From assembly GCA_020161475.1 (NCBI GenBank), contig JAIUNQ010000006.1, forward strand, positions 1 through 44,269: a DNA stretch of 44,269 bases, written 5' to 3'. Position numbers and translations under genes: made by a program. The DNA is from Pseudomonadota bacterium. Its GTDB lineage: Bacteria; Pseudomonadota; Alphaproteobacteria; Rhizobiales; Beijerinckiaceae. Every line of letters starts with the position of its first letter. The first letter of the stretch is position 1. Under the pieces are notes generated by a model. It was not told the origin of the DNA, searched no databases, and saw only the letters and a list, made by a program, of their open reading frames with translations. Below, in pieces: positions 7,105-15,325 of the stretch.

Positions 7105-8007
7105 ATGTCGGACGAGAAATACATCTCCATCGAGGGTATCAGCCGACAGTTCGCGGCGCCCGGCGGGGGCAAGACTACGGTGTTCAAGGATCTGTGGTTT
7201 TCGATCCCGCGCGGAGAATTCGCCTGCATCATCGGGCACTCCGGATGCGGCAAGACCACGGTGCTCAACATCCTCTCCGGGCTGGAGTTGCCCGATGAGG
7301 GCGTGGCCATTGTGGCAGACAAGGCGATTGAAGGCCCCTCGCTCGATCGCGCGGTGATCTTCCAGAGCCATGCGCTGCTGCCGTGGCGCACGGTGCTGGG
7401 CAATGTGGCCTATGCCGTTACCTCGCGCTGGCCCAAGTGGGGCAAGGCCAAGGTGGAGGAGCATGCCCGCGCCTTCATTGAAAAGGTTGGCCTCAAGGGG
7501 TCGGAACTCAAAAAACCCTCCCAGCTCTCGGGCGGCATGAAGCAGCGTGTCGGCATTGCCCGCGCGCTCTCGATCGAGCCGAAGATGCTGCTGATGGACG
7601 AGCCCTTCTCCGCGCTTGATGCCCTCACCCGCGGCACCTTGCAGGATGAGGTGCGCCGCATCTGCGTGGAAACCGGGCAGACCGTTTTCATGATCACGCA
7701 TGATGTGGATGAGGCCATCTACCTCGCGGACAAGATCATCCTGATGACCAATGGTCCCGAGGCGCTGGTGGCGGAAATCGTCGAGAACCCGCTGCCCAAG
7801 GATCGCACCCGCGAGGGCATGCACAAGCACCCGCATTACTACGCCATCCGCAACCACCTGATCGATTTTCTGGTGGCCCGCGCGAAGAGCTTCAAATCCG
7901 AGATTCCGGCGGATTACGACCCCAAGAGGCCGCCCATCGTGCGTCCCGTGGCCTCGCCCCAGCCGGTTCCCCCGCCCAATAGCGCAAACGGCACTGCCGC
8001 AGCCTGA
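7105..8007 (+). CDS. cynD: cyanate ABC transporter ATP-binding protein
   Basis: A 300-residue ATPase of the NrtD/SsuB/TauB/CynD family. Walker A is GHSGCGKT (44-51), the Q-loop is FQSHALLPW (86-94), the signature is LSGGMKQR (141-148), and Walker B is LLMDEP (162-167), followed by the ITHDVDEA switch region. The C-terminal 40 residues are proline-rich and probably disordered. ATG 7105 lies 19 nt after the permease stop, with GGAGTGAGAG upstream; reading further upstream would overlap cynB out of frame. Together with CynA and CynB it makes a complete importer. Confidence 0.88.
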   Translation: MSDEKYISIEGISRQFAAPGGGKTTVFKDLWFSIPRGEFACIIGHSGCGKTTVLNILSGLELPDEGVAIVADKAIEGPSLDRAVIFQSHALLPWRTVLGNVAYAVTSRWPKWGKAKVEEHARAFIEKVGLKGSELKKPSQLSGGMKQRVGIARALSIEPKMLLMDEPFSALDALTRGTLQDEVRRICVETGQTVFMITHDVDEAIYLADKIILMTNGPEALVAEIVENPLPKDRTREGMHKHPHYYAIRNHLIDFLVARAKSFKSEIPADYDPKRPPIVRPVASPQPVPPPNSANGTAAA

Positions 8008-8025
8008 ATAGTGAAGGAGAAGACC

Positions 8026-8514
8026 ATGAAGCGTTCCGATCTCACCGAGAAGATTCTCGATATCAAGCGTGAGAAAGGCTGGAGCTGGGCCTATATCACC
8101 GGCGAAATCGGCGGCATGAGCCCCGTGCTCATCGTGGGCGCGCTGCTGGGCCAGCACAAGCTGGTCAAGCCGCTGGCGGCCAAAGCCGCCGCGCTCTTTG
8201 GCCTCACCAAATCAGAGGAAGCTATGCTCAACGAGGTGCCGATGCGCGGCGCCGGCACCCAGATGCCCCCGACCGATCCGCTGATCTACCGCTTTTACGA
8301 GCTGGTGCTGGTGAACGGCCCGGCTTGGAAGGCGCTGATCGAGGAGGAATTTGGCGACGGCATCATGTCCGCCATCGATTTCAACATGGAAATGGAGCGC
8401 GAGCCCAACGCCAAGGGCGACCGCGTGAAGATCACCATGTCCGGCAAGTTCCTGCCCTTCAAATACTATGGCAACGAGCAGGGCATTCCCGATTACGGCT
8501 TCAAGGAAAGCTGA
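8026..8514 (+). CDS. cynS: cyanate hydratase (cyanase)
   Basis: A 162-residue cyanase (156 in E. coli). The enzyme converts cyanate plus bicarbonate to ammonia and two CO2 by way of carbamate, so it both detoxifies cyanate and yields nitrogen. The N-terminal helical domain (about 1-78) resembles a helix-turn-helix fold. The C-terminal catalytic domain contains PPTDPLIYRFYELVLVNG and FGDGIMSAIDFNMEME. By alignment to the E. coli active-site residues Arg96, Glu99 and Ser122, the equivalents are R89, E92 and S115, all conserved. ATG 8026 has AAGGAG at 8014-8019; the in-frame GTG at 8011 lies upstream of that site and is rejected. A strong terminator follows at 8522. Confidence 0.96.
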   Translation: MKRSDLTEKILDIKREKGWSWAYITGEIGGMSPVLIVGALLGQHKLVKPLAAKAAALFGLTKSEEAMLNEVPMRGAGTQMPPTDPLIYRFYELVLVNGPAWKALIEEEFGDGIMSAIDFNMEMEREPNAKGDRVKITMSGKFLPFKYYGNEQGIPDYGFKES

Positions 8515-8521
8515 GACGACG

Positions 8522-8547
8522 AGCCGGGCCTGTGCGCCCGGCTTTTT
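8522..8547 (+). terminator. rho-independent terminator after cynS
   Basis: A perfect 8-bp stem AGCCGGGC (8522-8529) and GCCCGGCT (8536-8543) with a 6-nt loop, followed by a T-run to 8547. It lies 7 nt after the cynS stop and closes the cyn operon, though the small gene at 8564 may receive read-through. Confidence 0.85.
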
Positions 8548-8563
8548 CCTGGGAGGGTCATCG

Positions 8564-8791
8564 ATGCTCGGCATTCCCCGGCGCTATGCGCATTTCGTGT
8601 TCGGCATCCTGCAATCCGGTCTCACCTCGGCGATTGCGGCGGGTGTCGCCTCAGCACCCGCCCTTGCTCAGGGCCGGTTTCTCGCGCAGTGGATACCCTC
8701 CTGGCTGTTGGCCTGGGCGCTGATGATCCCGGTGGTGATCTTCGCCGCGCCGGTGCTGCGGCGGCTCTCGGAGCGGTTGACGCGCGCCTGA
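8564..8791 (+). CDS. small DUF2798 membrane protein
   Basis: A 75-residue protein with two hydrophobic helices: about 10-32 (HFVFGILQSGLTSAIAAGVA) and about 43-63 (WLLAWALMIPVVIFAAPVL). The opening IPRRYAHFVFGILQSGLTS and the W-x-x-x-W-x-x-x-x-P-x-V pattern followed by AAPVLRRL are typical of DUF2798 proteins, whose function is unknown. The ATG has GGGAGGG at 8551-8557. It is placed between two terminators and so may be its own unit or depend on read-through from cynS. A role in cyanate metabolism is not implied by its sequence. Confidence 0.75.
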   Translation: MLGIPRRYAHFVFGILQSGLTSAIAAGVASAPALAQGRFLAQWIPSWLLAWALMIPVVIFAAPVLRRLSERLTRA

Positions 8792-8828
8792 GCAGGGCGA
8801 TCTGCACAAAGGTTGATCACCCTGCGTG

Positions 8829-8854
8829 GCCCGGCGGTTCTGCCGGGCTTTTTT
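8829..8854 (+). terminator. rho-independent terminator after the DUF2798 gene
   Basis: A perfect 7-bp stem GCCCGGC (8829-8835) and GCCGGGC (8842-8848) with loop GGTTCT, followed by six T (8849-8854). It lies 37 nt after the stop at 8791. Confidence 0.88.
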
Positions 8855-9006
8855 GTGGGCAGTTTTTCAAATTATTTTTGAAGGTGATTGGATTTTTAAA
8901 GTATTTTCGAAGGCAAAAACCCTTCCTAAGATCATGGTCACAAAGGCGAATTCACGGCTGCGGATCAACCATCGGGGGTTGCAATATGCTGCACTGCCCA
9001 CAGACC
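8855..9006. other. AT-rich intergenic stretch between convergent genes
   Basis: About 150 nt between the terminator and the 3' end of the LysR gene. The first 80 nt are strikingly AT-rich for this window, with runs such as TTTTTCAAATTATTTTTGAA, which is an imperfect inverted repeat. No gene, ribosome site or recognisable attachment site was seen. It marks the junction between the cyanate and ureide blocks. Confidence 0.5.
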
Positions 9007-9957
9007 TCAGAGGGTTTCTTCAGGCGCTGCGCCCGCCGTCTTTCGCCACGGTTCGATGCGCCGGTTGAGCGCGCTGCGGACATCTTCCACCACCGCATCG
9101 GCGAAGAGCCGCACCTTGGGCGGCACCTGCCGCTTGTAGGCATGGAGCAGCGCGAGGCTGACCGGCACGGGCGGGAATTCCTCCAGCACGGGCACAAGCG
9201 CGCCGCTCGCCAGATGTTCGGCAATTTCAAACACGGGCTTGAGCGCCAGCCCCTCCCCGGCCAAGGCCCATGCCGTGAGAACCTCGCTATCATCGGCATC
9301 GATGTTGCCGCGCACGGGCACCGCGACGGCGCTTCCATTGCGCAGCAGGTTCCAGCGCAGGTCATGCGGGCCGGAAAAGCGCAGCAGCAGGCATTGGTGA
9401 CGCTCGAGGTCGCGCAGGGATGCCGGCGCGCCGTGCCGGGCGATGTAATCCGGGGACGCGCAGATAACGCGCTCCACCGGGCAGATGTTCCGCACGACGA
9501 GGCTGGAATCCGTCAACGGGGCCATGCGGAAGGCAAGGTCCACGGCCTCGGTGTAAAGATCGACGAGGTAATCGGACAGGCGCAGGCGAATATCGATTTT
9601 GGGCTGCGTAGCGCGAAAACCGGGAATGAGCGGGCCGATGACGTGCCGCCCCAGCCAAAGCGGCGCGGTGACCTTGAGCGAGCCCTGCGCCACAACACCG
9701 CCGCCCGCCACGCGCGCTTCCGCGCGGTCCATGGCGTCCTGCACCTCAAGGCATCCCTCATAGAAGGTGCGGCCATGCTCGGTGGGCTGAACCTGCCGCG
9801 TGGTGCGGTTGAACAGACGGCAGCCCAGATGCTTCTCGAGCGCCTGAATGCGGTAGCTCACCACAGCCGGGGTCAGGCGCAGGCTTCTGGCCGCACCCGA
9901 GAAGCTCGAGTGCTCCATCACCCGGATAAAAACCGCGATGTTATCGAGGGTGGACAA
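9007..9957 (-). CDS. LysR family transcriptional regulator
   Basis: A 316-residue LysR-type regulator. The N-terminal winged helix-turn-helix (about 1-60) reads MSTLDNIAVFIRVMEHSSFS, then GAARSLRLTPAVVSYRIQAL, with FNRTTRQVQPTEHG as the wing. The C-terminal co-inducer domain runs from about residue 92 to 295 (SLKVTAPLWLGRHVIGPLI at its start), in the style of the CrgA/DmlR group. The gene is divergent from allA across 89 nt, the usual layout for a LysR activator and its target. I infer control of the allA-allE-importer operon by a ureide or related metabolite. No clear T-N11-A box was picked out in the gap. Confidence 0.92.
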   Translation of the reverse strand: MSTLDNIAVFIRVMEHSSFSGAARSLRLTPAVVSYRIQALEKHLGCRLFNRTTRQVQPTEHGRTFYEGCLEVQDAMDRAEARVAGGGVVAQGSLKVTAPLWLGRHVIGPLIPGFRATQPKIDIRLRLSDYLVDLYTEAVDLAFRMAPLTDSSLVVRNICPVERVICASPDYIARHGAPASLRDLERHQCLLLRFSGPHDLRWNLLRNGSAVAVPVRGNIDADDSEVLTAWALAGEGLALKPVFEIAEHLASGALVPVLEEFPPVPVSLALLHAYKRQVPPKVRLFADAVVEDVRSALNRRIEPWRKTAGAAPEETL

Positions 9958-10046
9958 GGCGTGCTCCAGAAGGGGGTGGCGACACCCTATGGCGCATCAG
10001 CCCGCGCGCAAAGCCGCACCGCCCGATTTTCTGGGGAGGGCGGGGC

Positions 10047-10559
10047 ATGGGCATGATCCGCATCGAGCCGCTGACAAAAGCCGCCTTCGCCCCCTTCGGC
10101 GAAGTGGTGGAGAGCGAGGGTGCAACGCCCATCGTGATCAACGAGGGGTTTGCCACCCGCCTTAACAGCGTGGCCAGGATCGATGTGAGTGCCGAGGATG
10201 GCCACGTCAACATCGCGATTTTCGAGGCCAAACCCCGCCCGCAGCCGATTGCGATCACCATGATGGAGCGGCATCCGCTCGGCAGCCAGCTGTTCATGCC
10301 CTTGCAGCCGCGCAACTGGCTGGTGGTGGTATGCGCTGACCCCGCCGACCCTGAAAGCTTCCGCGCTTTTGCGGCCAGTGGCGCGCAGGGCGTCAACTAT
10401 GCGCGCGGCACATGGCATTTTCCGCTGCTGGTGAGCGCGCCGGGCGAGCGCTTCCTCGTCGTTGATCGCGCAGGGGCTGGCCAGAACCTCGAAGAAGTGA
10501 CGCTGCCCAAGCCTCTCTCCCTCCCCGTTTTTCCTGCCTCTGACCGGAGTTCGGCATGA
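10047..10559 (+). CDS. allA: ureidoglycolate lyase
   Basis: A 170-residue protein of the AllA family (160 in E. coli), a small cupin-like fold. It splits (S)-ureidoglycolate into glyoxylate and urea in the last step of allantoin breakdown. Family features visible are the opening IRIEPLTKAAFAPFGEVVE, the ERHPLGSQLFMPL segment (about 73-85), and NYARGTWHFPLL (about 116-127). The start is ATG 10047, with GGGGAGGG just upstream; ATG 10053, two codons downstream, is an alternative. Its TGA overlaps the ATG of the next gene, indicating translational coupling. Confidence 0.9.
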   Translation: MGMIRIEPLTKAAFAPFGEVVESEGATPIVINEGFATRLNSVARIDVSAEDGHVNIAIFEAKPRPQPIAITMMERHPLGSQLFMPLQPRNWLVVVCADPADPESFRAFAASGAQGVNYARGTWHFPLLVSAPGERFLVVDRAGAGQNLEEVTLPKPLSLPVFPASDRSSA

Positions 10560-11395
10560 ACCACCGCACCTATTCCTCTCCCCTTGGCGGGCATCCGCCG
10601 CAAACGGATCTGCTCACCTCGCGCGCGGTGTTCACCGAGGCTTACGCGGTGATCCCCAAGGGGGTGATGCGCGATATCGTCACCTCCGCCCTGCCCTTCT
10701 GGGAGAAAACGCGGGTCTGGGTGCTCGCGCGCCCGCTCTCGGGCTTTGCCGAGACCTTTTCGCAGTACATCGTCGAGGTTGCCCCGGGTGGCGGCTCGGA
10801 TGCGCCCGAACCCGATGCGGAGGCGGAAGGCGTGCTGTTTGTCGTCAAGGGCAGCGTGGAGCTGGATATGGCGGGTTCGCGCCATCAACTCACCCCCGGC
10901 GGCTATGCCTTCATCGCACCCGGCGAAAAATGGCAGTTGCGCAACCGCTCTGGCGAGATCGCCACCTTCCACTGGATCCGCAAGGCCTATGCTGCGGTGC
11001 CGGGGCTGGAAAAGCCGACCTCGTTTGTCACTTCGGACGCCGCCGTGCCGCTCTCCTATATGCCGGATTGCGACGGCAAATGGGCCACGCAGCGCTTCGT
11101 AGACCCTGCCGATCTACGTCACGACATGCATGTCAACATCGTCACCTTCGAGCCGGGCGGGATCATTCCCTTCGCCGAGACGCATGTGATGGAGCACGGG
11201 CTTTTCGTGCTCGAAGGCAAGGCCGTCTATCGCCTCAACCGCGACTGGGTGGAGGTGGAAGCCGGTGATTTCATGTGGCTTCGCGCCTTCTGCCCGCAGG
11301 CCTGCTACGCGGGCGGCCCCGGCCGCTTCCGCTACCTCCTTTACAAGGACGCCAACCGGCACATGCCGCTGCGCCCCTTTGCCGCCCGCCCCTGA
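10556..11395 (+). CDS. allE: (S)-ureidoglycine aminohydrolase
   Basis: A 279-residue bicupin of the UGlyAH/AllE (YlbA) family, which hydrolyses (S)-ureidoglycine to (S)-ureidoglycolate and ammonia using manganese. The two cupin domains span about 55-145 and 185-275. The metal ligands fall in the second: E208, H210, H214 and Q248. Their 2, 4 and 34-residue spacing equals that reported for the plant enzyme (E235, H237, H241, Q275). It overlaps allA by 4 nt and supplies its substrate. No allantoate amidohydrolase or allantoinase is in the window, so the earlier steps must be encoded elsewhere. Confidence 0.9.
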   Translation: MNHRTYSSPLGGHPPQTDLLTSRAVFTEAYAVIPKGVMRDIVTSALPFWEKTRVWVLARPLSGFAETFSQYIVEVAPGGGSDAPEPDAEAEGVLFVVKGSVELDMAGSRHQLTPGGYAFIAPGEKWQLRNRSGEIATFHWIRKAYAAVPGLEKPTSFVTSDAAVPLSYMPDCDGKWATQRFVDPADLRHDMHVNIVTFEPGGIIPFAETHVMEHGLFVLEGKAVYRLNRDWVEVEAGDFMWLRAFCPQACYAGGPGRFRYLLYKDANRHMPLRPFAARP

Positions 11396-11440
11396 CGTTC
11401 CCCCCACCTCTCGCCCTGACTGCCCCAACAGGAGTTGACC

Positions 11441-12223
11441 ATGACACTGACCCGCACTTTCGCCGCCCTCACCGCGGCGCTCACCCTCTCCCTCGCCGCC
11501 CTGCCCGCGCGTGCTGATGCGCTTGATGACATCAAGAAGGCCGGCGTGCTCAAAGTGGCCGTGCCGCAGGATTTCGCGCCCTTCGGGTCGGCCGGGCCGG
11601 ATCTGAAGCCCGTGGGCTATGACATCGACATGGCGGGCCTGCTGGCGCGCGAACTCGGCGTGAAGGTGGAGGTCATCCCGGTCACCTCGGCCAACCGCAT
11701 CCCCTATCTTGAAACCGGCAAGGCCGATCTCGTCATCTCCTCGCTGGGCAAGAACCCGGACCGCGAGAAGGTGATCGACTTCTCGGTGGCCTATGCGCCG
11801 TTCTTCTCCGGCGTTTTCGGTGCCAAGGACGTGGCCGTGGCCAAGGCCGAGGATCTCAAAGGCAAGACAGTGGGCGCGACGCGCGGCGCGATCGAGGAGC
11901 AGGAGCTGACCAAGCTCGCGCCCGATGCCACCATCAAGCGCTATGAGGACAACAACGCCACCATCGCCGCCTTCATCTCGGGTCAGGTCGATCTGATCGC
12001 GACCGGCAACGTCGTGGCGGCCGCCATTGCCGAGAAGTCCCCGGCGCGCGCGCCGGTCTCCAAGTTCGTGATCAAGAACAGCCCCTGCTACGTGGGCCTG
12101 CGCAAGAACGAGCCGGCGCTGCTCGCCAAGGTCAACGAGATCATCGGCAAGGCCAAGGCTTCGGGCGAACTCGGCAAGCTCTCGGAAAAGTGGCTCAAAG
12201 CGCCGCTTCCGGCTGATTTCTGA
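11441..12223 (+). CDS. polar amino acid-type ABC transporter substrate-binding protein
   Basis: A 260-residue periplasmic binding protein of the family-3 (HisJ/GlnH-like) type. A Sec signal peptide (about 1-24, ending LPARADA) precedes LDDIKKAGVLKVAVPQDFAP, the usual mature start. GYDIDMAGLLARELGVKVE and YLETGKADLVISSLGKNPDR are typical ligand-domain segments. The start is ATG 11441 with GGAG at 11431-11434; the TTG at 11435 is too close to that site. It lies 45 nt after allE and heads a complete importer. The ligand is unknown; from context a ureide or purine breakdown intermediate is as likely as an amino acid. Confidence 0.88.
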   Translation: MTLTRTFAALTAALTLSLAALPARADALDDIKKAGVLKVAVPQDFAPFGSAGPDLKPVGYDIDMAGLLARELGVKVEVIPVTSANRIPYLETGKADLVISSLGKNPDREKVIDFSVAYAPFFSGVFGAKDVAVAKAEDLKGKTVGATRGAIEEQELTKLAPDATIKRYEDNNATIAAFISGQVDLIATGNVVAAAIAEKSPARAPVSKFVIKNSPCYVGLRKNEPALLAKVNEIIGKAKASGELGKLSEKWLKAPLPADF

Positions 12224-12245
12224 GTGTTCGCCACACGAACAAGCG

Positions 12246-12264
12246 CCCCGGCGTTCTGCCGGGG
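12246..12264 (+). other. intercistronic hairpin after the binding-protein gene
   Basis: A perfect 7-bp stem CCCCGGC (12246-12252) and GCCGGGG (12258-12264) with loop GTTCT and no T-run. It lies between the binding-protein gene and the first permease gene. Hairpins here commonly protect the binding-protein mRNA or attenuate permease expression, so that the binding protein is made in excess. Confidence 0.6.
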
Positions 12265-12293
12265 TCCCTCCATCGCACAAGCGTGAGACGATC

Positions 12294-12953
12294 ATGAGGA
12301 AGCTCGATTTTTCAGCCCTGCTCCCCTACGCCGATGCGCTTGTGGAGGGCCTCATCTTCACGGTGGTGCTGACCCTTGTTTCCACGCTGGCCGGGATCGC
12401 GGTCGGCACCGTGGGGGCCTGGGCGCGCACCTCCGGCCCCCGATGGGCGGGCGGCCTGGTGGCGGCCTATGTGGAGGTGATCCGCAATACGCCCTTCATC
12501 GTGCAGCTCTTTTTCATCTTCTTCGGCCTGCCTGCCGCAGGGGTAAAGCTCTCGGAGGCCAGCGCGGCCTTCCTCGCGATGACGATCAACCTCGGTGCCT
12601 ATTCCACCGAAATCATCCGCGCCGGGATTGATGCCACGCCCAAGGGCCATTGGGAGGCAGGTCTGTCGCTCGCGATGTCGCGCTTCGAGGTGTTCCGCCA
12701 CGTTGTCCTCGCCCCGGCTTTCAAGAAGGTCTGGCCCGCGCTCTCCTCGCAAATCATCATCGTGATGCTCGGCTCCTCCGTGGTGTCGCAGATCTCGGCG
12801 GAAGACCTCACCTATGCCGCCAACTTCATCCAGAGCCGCAACTTCCGGGCGTTCGAGGTCTATTTCCTCGTCACCGCGCTCTACCTCGCGCTCAGCATCG
12901 CCATGCGCGCCGCACTGGCCGCGCTCGGTGCCAAACTCTTCCCGAAGGTGTGA
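12294..12953 (+). CDS. amino acid-type ABC transporter permease 1
   Basis: A 219-residue HisM/HisQ-family permease with about five membrane helices. The conserved coupling loop is EAGLSLAMSRFEVFRHVVLAPA (about residues 118-139 region). The periplasmic-side segment YVEVIRNTPFIVQLFFIFFG near residue 60 is the family signature. It ends two bases before the second permease starts, and the two probably form a heterodimer. The ATG is 70 nt after the binding-protein stop, beyond a hairpin. Confidence 0.9.
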   Translation: MRKLDFSALLPYADALVEGLIFTVVLTLVSTLAGIAVGTVGAWARTSGPRWAGGLVAAYVEVIRNTPFIVQLFFIFFGLPAAGVKLSEASAAFLAMTINLGAYSTEIIRAGIDATPKGHWEAGLSLAMSRFEVFRHVVLAPAFKKVWPALSSQIIIVMLGSSVVSQISAEDLTYAANFIQSRNFRAFEVYFLVTALYLALSIAMRAALAALGAKLFPKV

Positions 12954-12955
12954 CC

Positions 12956-13606
12956 ATGGCTGATTTCTCCTTCTGGGTCATTTTCTCCAACCTGCTGCTG
13001 GCCGCACGCTGGACCGTGCTGCTCTCGCTCATCGCCTTCATCTCCGGCGGGCTTGTGGGGGTGGTGCTGCTGTTCCTGCGCACCTCGGGGGTCAAAGCGC
13101 TGGCGTGGTTCGTGCGCATCTATGTCGAGGTGTTTCAGGGTACGCCGCTGCTGATGCAGCTTTTCCTGCTGTTCTTCGGGGTCGCGCTGTTCGGCATCGA
13201 GCTGAGCCCCTGGGCCGCGGCGGCGCTGGCGCTCACCTTGTGGACCAGCGCGTTTCTCGTCGAAATCTGGCGCGGCTGCGTGGAATCCGTCCCCAAGGGG
13301 CAATGGGAGGCCTCCTCCTCGCTCGCGCTCAATTACGTGGAGCAGATGCGCTACGTCATTCTGCCGCAGGCGCTGCGCATCGCGGTGGCACCCACGGTCG
13401 GCTTCTCGGTGCAGGTGATCAAGGGCACGGCGCTGGCCTCCATCATCGGCTTTGTCGAGGTGACCAAGGCCGGCACCATGCTCAACAACGCCACCTTCCG
13501 ACCCTTCCTCGTCTATTCGCTCGTGGCGCTGATCTATTTCGCGCTGTGCTTCCCGCTGTCCATGCTCGCCAAAAAACTGGAGGGACGCCTCAATGTCGCC
13601 CGCTGA
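12956..13606 (+). CDS. amino acid-type ABC transporter permease 2
   Basis: A 216-residue partner permease of the same family. It shares YVEVFQGTPLLMQLFLLFFG (about residues 55-74) and the coupling loop EASSSLALNYVEQMRYVILP. ATG 12956 lies just after the preceding TGA (12951-12953); longer in-frame upstream reading would overlap the first permease gene and is rejected. Its 3' end overlaps the ATPase gene by 14 nt, showing tight coupling. Confidence 0.9.
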   Translation: MADFSFWVIFSNLLLAARWTVLLSLIAFISGGLVGVVLLFLRTSGVKALAWFVRIYVEVFQGTPLLMQLFLLFFGVALFGIELSPWAAAALALTLWTSAFLVEIWRGCVESVPKGQWEASSSLALNYVEQMRYVILPQALRIAVAPTVGFSVQVIKGTALASIIGFVEVTKAGTMLNNATFRPFLVYSLVALIYFALCFPLSMLAKKLEGRLNVAR

Positions 13607-14339
13607 AACCCGCCCTCTCGTCGAGATCAAGGATATCCGCAAAAGCTTCGGCCCGCTGGAGGTGCTCAAGGGCATCTCCATGGATGTCGCGCAGGGCGAT
13701 GTCGTGGCCATCATCGGGCGCTCCGGCTCCGGCAAATCCACGCTGCTGCGCACGATCAACGGGCTGGAGACCTTCGATTCCGGCTCCATCTCGGTCGATG
13801 GCACGCCCGTCATCGGCGGGGAGAAGGAACTCAAAGCCCTGCGCCGCAAGGTTGGGATGGTGTTCCAGCAGTTCAACCTGTTTCCCCACCTCACAGCGGC
13901 GGAAAACGTGGCGCTGGCCCCCAAGGTGGTGCTCGGCGCGGGGGCGAAAGAACAGGCCGAAACCGCGCGCGAGATGCTGGAAAAGGTGGGGCTGGGCGAC
14001 AAGCTCGGCAATTATCCCAGCCAGCTTTCCGGCGGCCAGCAGCAGCGCGTGGCCATTGCCCGCGCGCTCGCCATGCATCCCAAGGTGCTGCTCTGCGATG
14101 AGATCACCTCCGCGCTTGACCCCGAGCTGGTGAATGAGGTGCTGCGCGTGGTGGAAACGCTCGCCAAAGACGGCATGACGCTGATTTTGGTGACGCACGA
14201 AATGCGTTTTGCGCGCGATGTCGGCTCCAAGCTCGTCTTCATGCATCACGGCAAGGTGCATGAAGAAGGCGACCCCAAAACACTTTTCGCCAAGCCGGGC
14301 ACGCCGGAACTGGCGCAGTTTGTCGGCTCGATCGGCTAG
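13593..14339 (+). CDS. amino acid-type ABC transporter ATP-binding protein
   Basis: A 248-residue ATPase of the GlnQ/HisP type. Walker A is GRSGSGKST (42-50), the Q-loop is FQQFNLFPH (91-99), the signature is LSGGQQQR (145-152), and Walker B is VLLCDE (165-170), followed by SALDPELV and the switch VTHEM. It completes the importer of the ureide block. The gene ends 29 nt before the 3' end of a convergent LysR gene; no clear terminator was seen in that short gap. Confidence 0.92.
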   Translation: MSPAETRPLVEIKDIRKSFGPLEVLKGISMDVAQGDVVAIIGRSGSGKSTLLRTINGLETFDSGSISVDGTPVIGGEKELKALRRKVGMVFQQFNLFPHLTAAENVALAPKVVLGAGAKEQAETAREMLEKVGLGDKLGNYPSQLSGGQQQRVAIARALAMHPKVLLCDEITSALDPELVNEVLRVVETLAKDGMTLILVTHEMRFARDVGSKLVFMHHGKVHEEGDPKTLFAKPGTPELAQFVGSIG

Positions 14340-14368
14340 AGCATCGGGCCGCACCATCGGCAAAGGCG

Positions 14369-15202
14369 CTAGGCGCGGGCGCGCAGTTCCTCGGCCACCA
14401 GCGCCAGCAAACCACCGCCGGTGAGCGGGCGATGCGCCACCAGCAACAGGTGCCGCATGTAGCGCTTTGCCTCCGGCAAGGGGGTGAGCGTCAGGCCCGG
14501 CATGTCGCTCAGGCCCTTCCAGCGCGGCAACACCGCCGCACCCAAGCCCTGCTCCACCATGCGGGCGATGGTTTCCGGGGCATCGATTTCGCAGAAGACC
14601 TCAAAGGGGCAACCGGCCTCGTTGAGATATTGCCACGCCAGACGCCCGCCCCATGAGCGGCGATCATAAAGGATAAGCGGCTGGTTTGCGGCGGCAGCGG
14701 CCAAGCTCGCCCCTTGCGCCCCTGCCCCCGTCACCAACACCAGCGGCTGCTCATCCAGCGAGAGCGCGCCGAGGCGCTTGGGCACGGCAAAAGGCGGGGC
14801 AACAAGGATCGCAGCATCGAGCTGCCCCAACTCCACCTGCTGATAAAGCTCCTGCGAAGCGCCCGGCACCACGGCCAGCACGGCTTGGGGTGCATCGCGC
14901 CGGAAGCGGCGGGCGATGGCGGGGATATGGTCCGTGAGTGCTGTGGCAATCGCGCCGAGGCGCAAGGTGCCGCGCAGCTCGCTCTGCTCAAGATCGGATC
15001 GCAGCAAGGCGGCCTCGCGCACGAGGCGCTCCGCGCGCGGCTGAAGCAGCTGGCACTCGGGCGTGGGGCGGGCGTTGTGCCCGGCGCGGGAGAGCAGCAC
15101 ACAGCCCAAGTCTTCCTCCAGCGCGCGGATGCGCTGGCTGACCGCCGTGGCGGTGATGCCCTGCGCCCGCGCGGCAGCCGCGATGCTGCCGAGTTCGACC
15201 AC
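14369..15202 (-). CDS. LysR family transcriptional regulator, start codon problem
   Basis: From the GTG at 15202 the protein is 277 residues: helix-turn-helix GSIAAAARAQGITATAVSQR, then a substrate-binding domain. This start would remove the first helix of the DNA-binding domain and has no ribosome site. The same frame continues upstream without a stop as I-D-I-R-F-L-E-S-L-L-K, exactly the expected LysR N-terminus, with ATA (15233-15235) where ATG should be. No ATG or TTG is available before an in-frame stop farther upstream. The gene either uses a rare ATA or ATT start, is inactivated by a start-codon mutation, or contains a sequence error. It is divergent from the VOC-reductase pair, its likely target. 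Confidence 0.8.
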   Translation of the reverse strand: MVELGSIAAAARAQGITATAVSQRIRALEEDLGCVLLSRAGHNARPTPECQLLQPRAERLVREAALLRSDLEQSELRGTLRLGAIATALTDHIPAIARRFRRDAPQAVLAVVPGASQELYQQVELGQLDAAILVAPPFAVPKRLGALSLDEQPLVLVTGAGAQGASLAAAAANQPLILYDRRSWGGRLAWQYLNEAGCPFEVFCEIDAPETIARMVEQGLGAAVLPRWKGLSDMPGLTLTPLPEAKRYMRHLLLVAHRPLTGGGLLALVAEELRARA

Positions 15203-15246
15203 CTTGAGGAGACTTTCGAGGAAGCGAATATCTATAACTTTTTGCT

Positions 15247-15276
15247 TTGGATGAACCCTACAAATCCCGCTATTCT
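15247..15276 (+). promoter_or_regulatory. possible sigma-70-type promoter for the VOC-reductase pair
   Basis: TTGGAT (15247-15252) and TATTCT (15271-15276) are spaced 18 nt apart in an AT-rich divergent gap, about 50 nt before the VOC ATG. The fit is moderate and the assignment rests on position and composition. Confidence 0.3.
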
Positions 15277-15325
15277 AATTTCGCTTCCCCTGCTAGCGTT
15301 TTGATCATCCAACGAGAGGATCATC

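Noticed and set aside
4671..7403. Minus-strand open frame of about 910 codons over cynA and cynB
   Set aside because: The opposite strand encodes clear family members in this interval. The antisense product is His/Arg/Gly-rich and matches no family, as is common in high-GC genomes.
8011..8025. GTG at 8011 as the cynS start
   Set aside because: The ribosome site AAGGAG at 8014-8019 lies inside that extension and is well placed for ATG 8026; cyanases start at the MKRSDLTEKIL-type sequence.
12650..12955. Longer start for the second amino acid permease
   Set aside because: The extension lies wholly within the first permease gene in another frame and has Arg/Pro-rich non-membrane sequence; ATG 12956 gives the normal family length.
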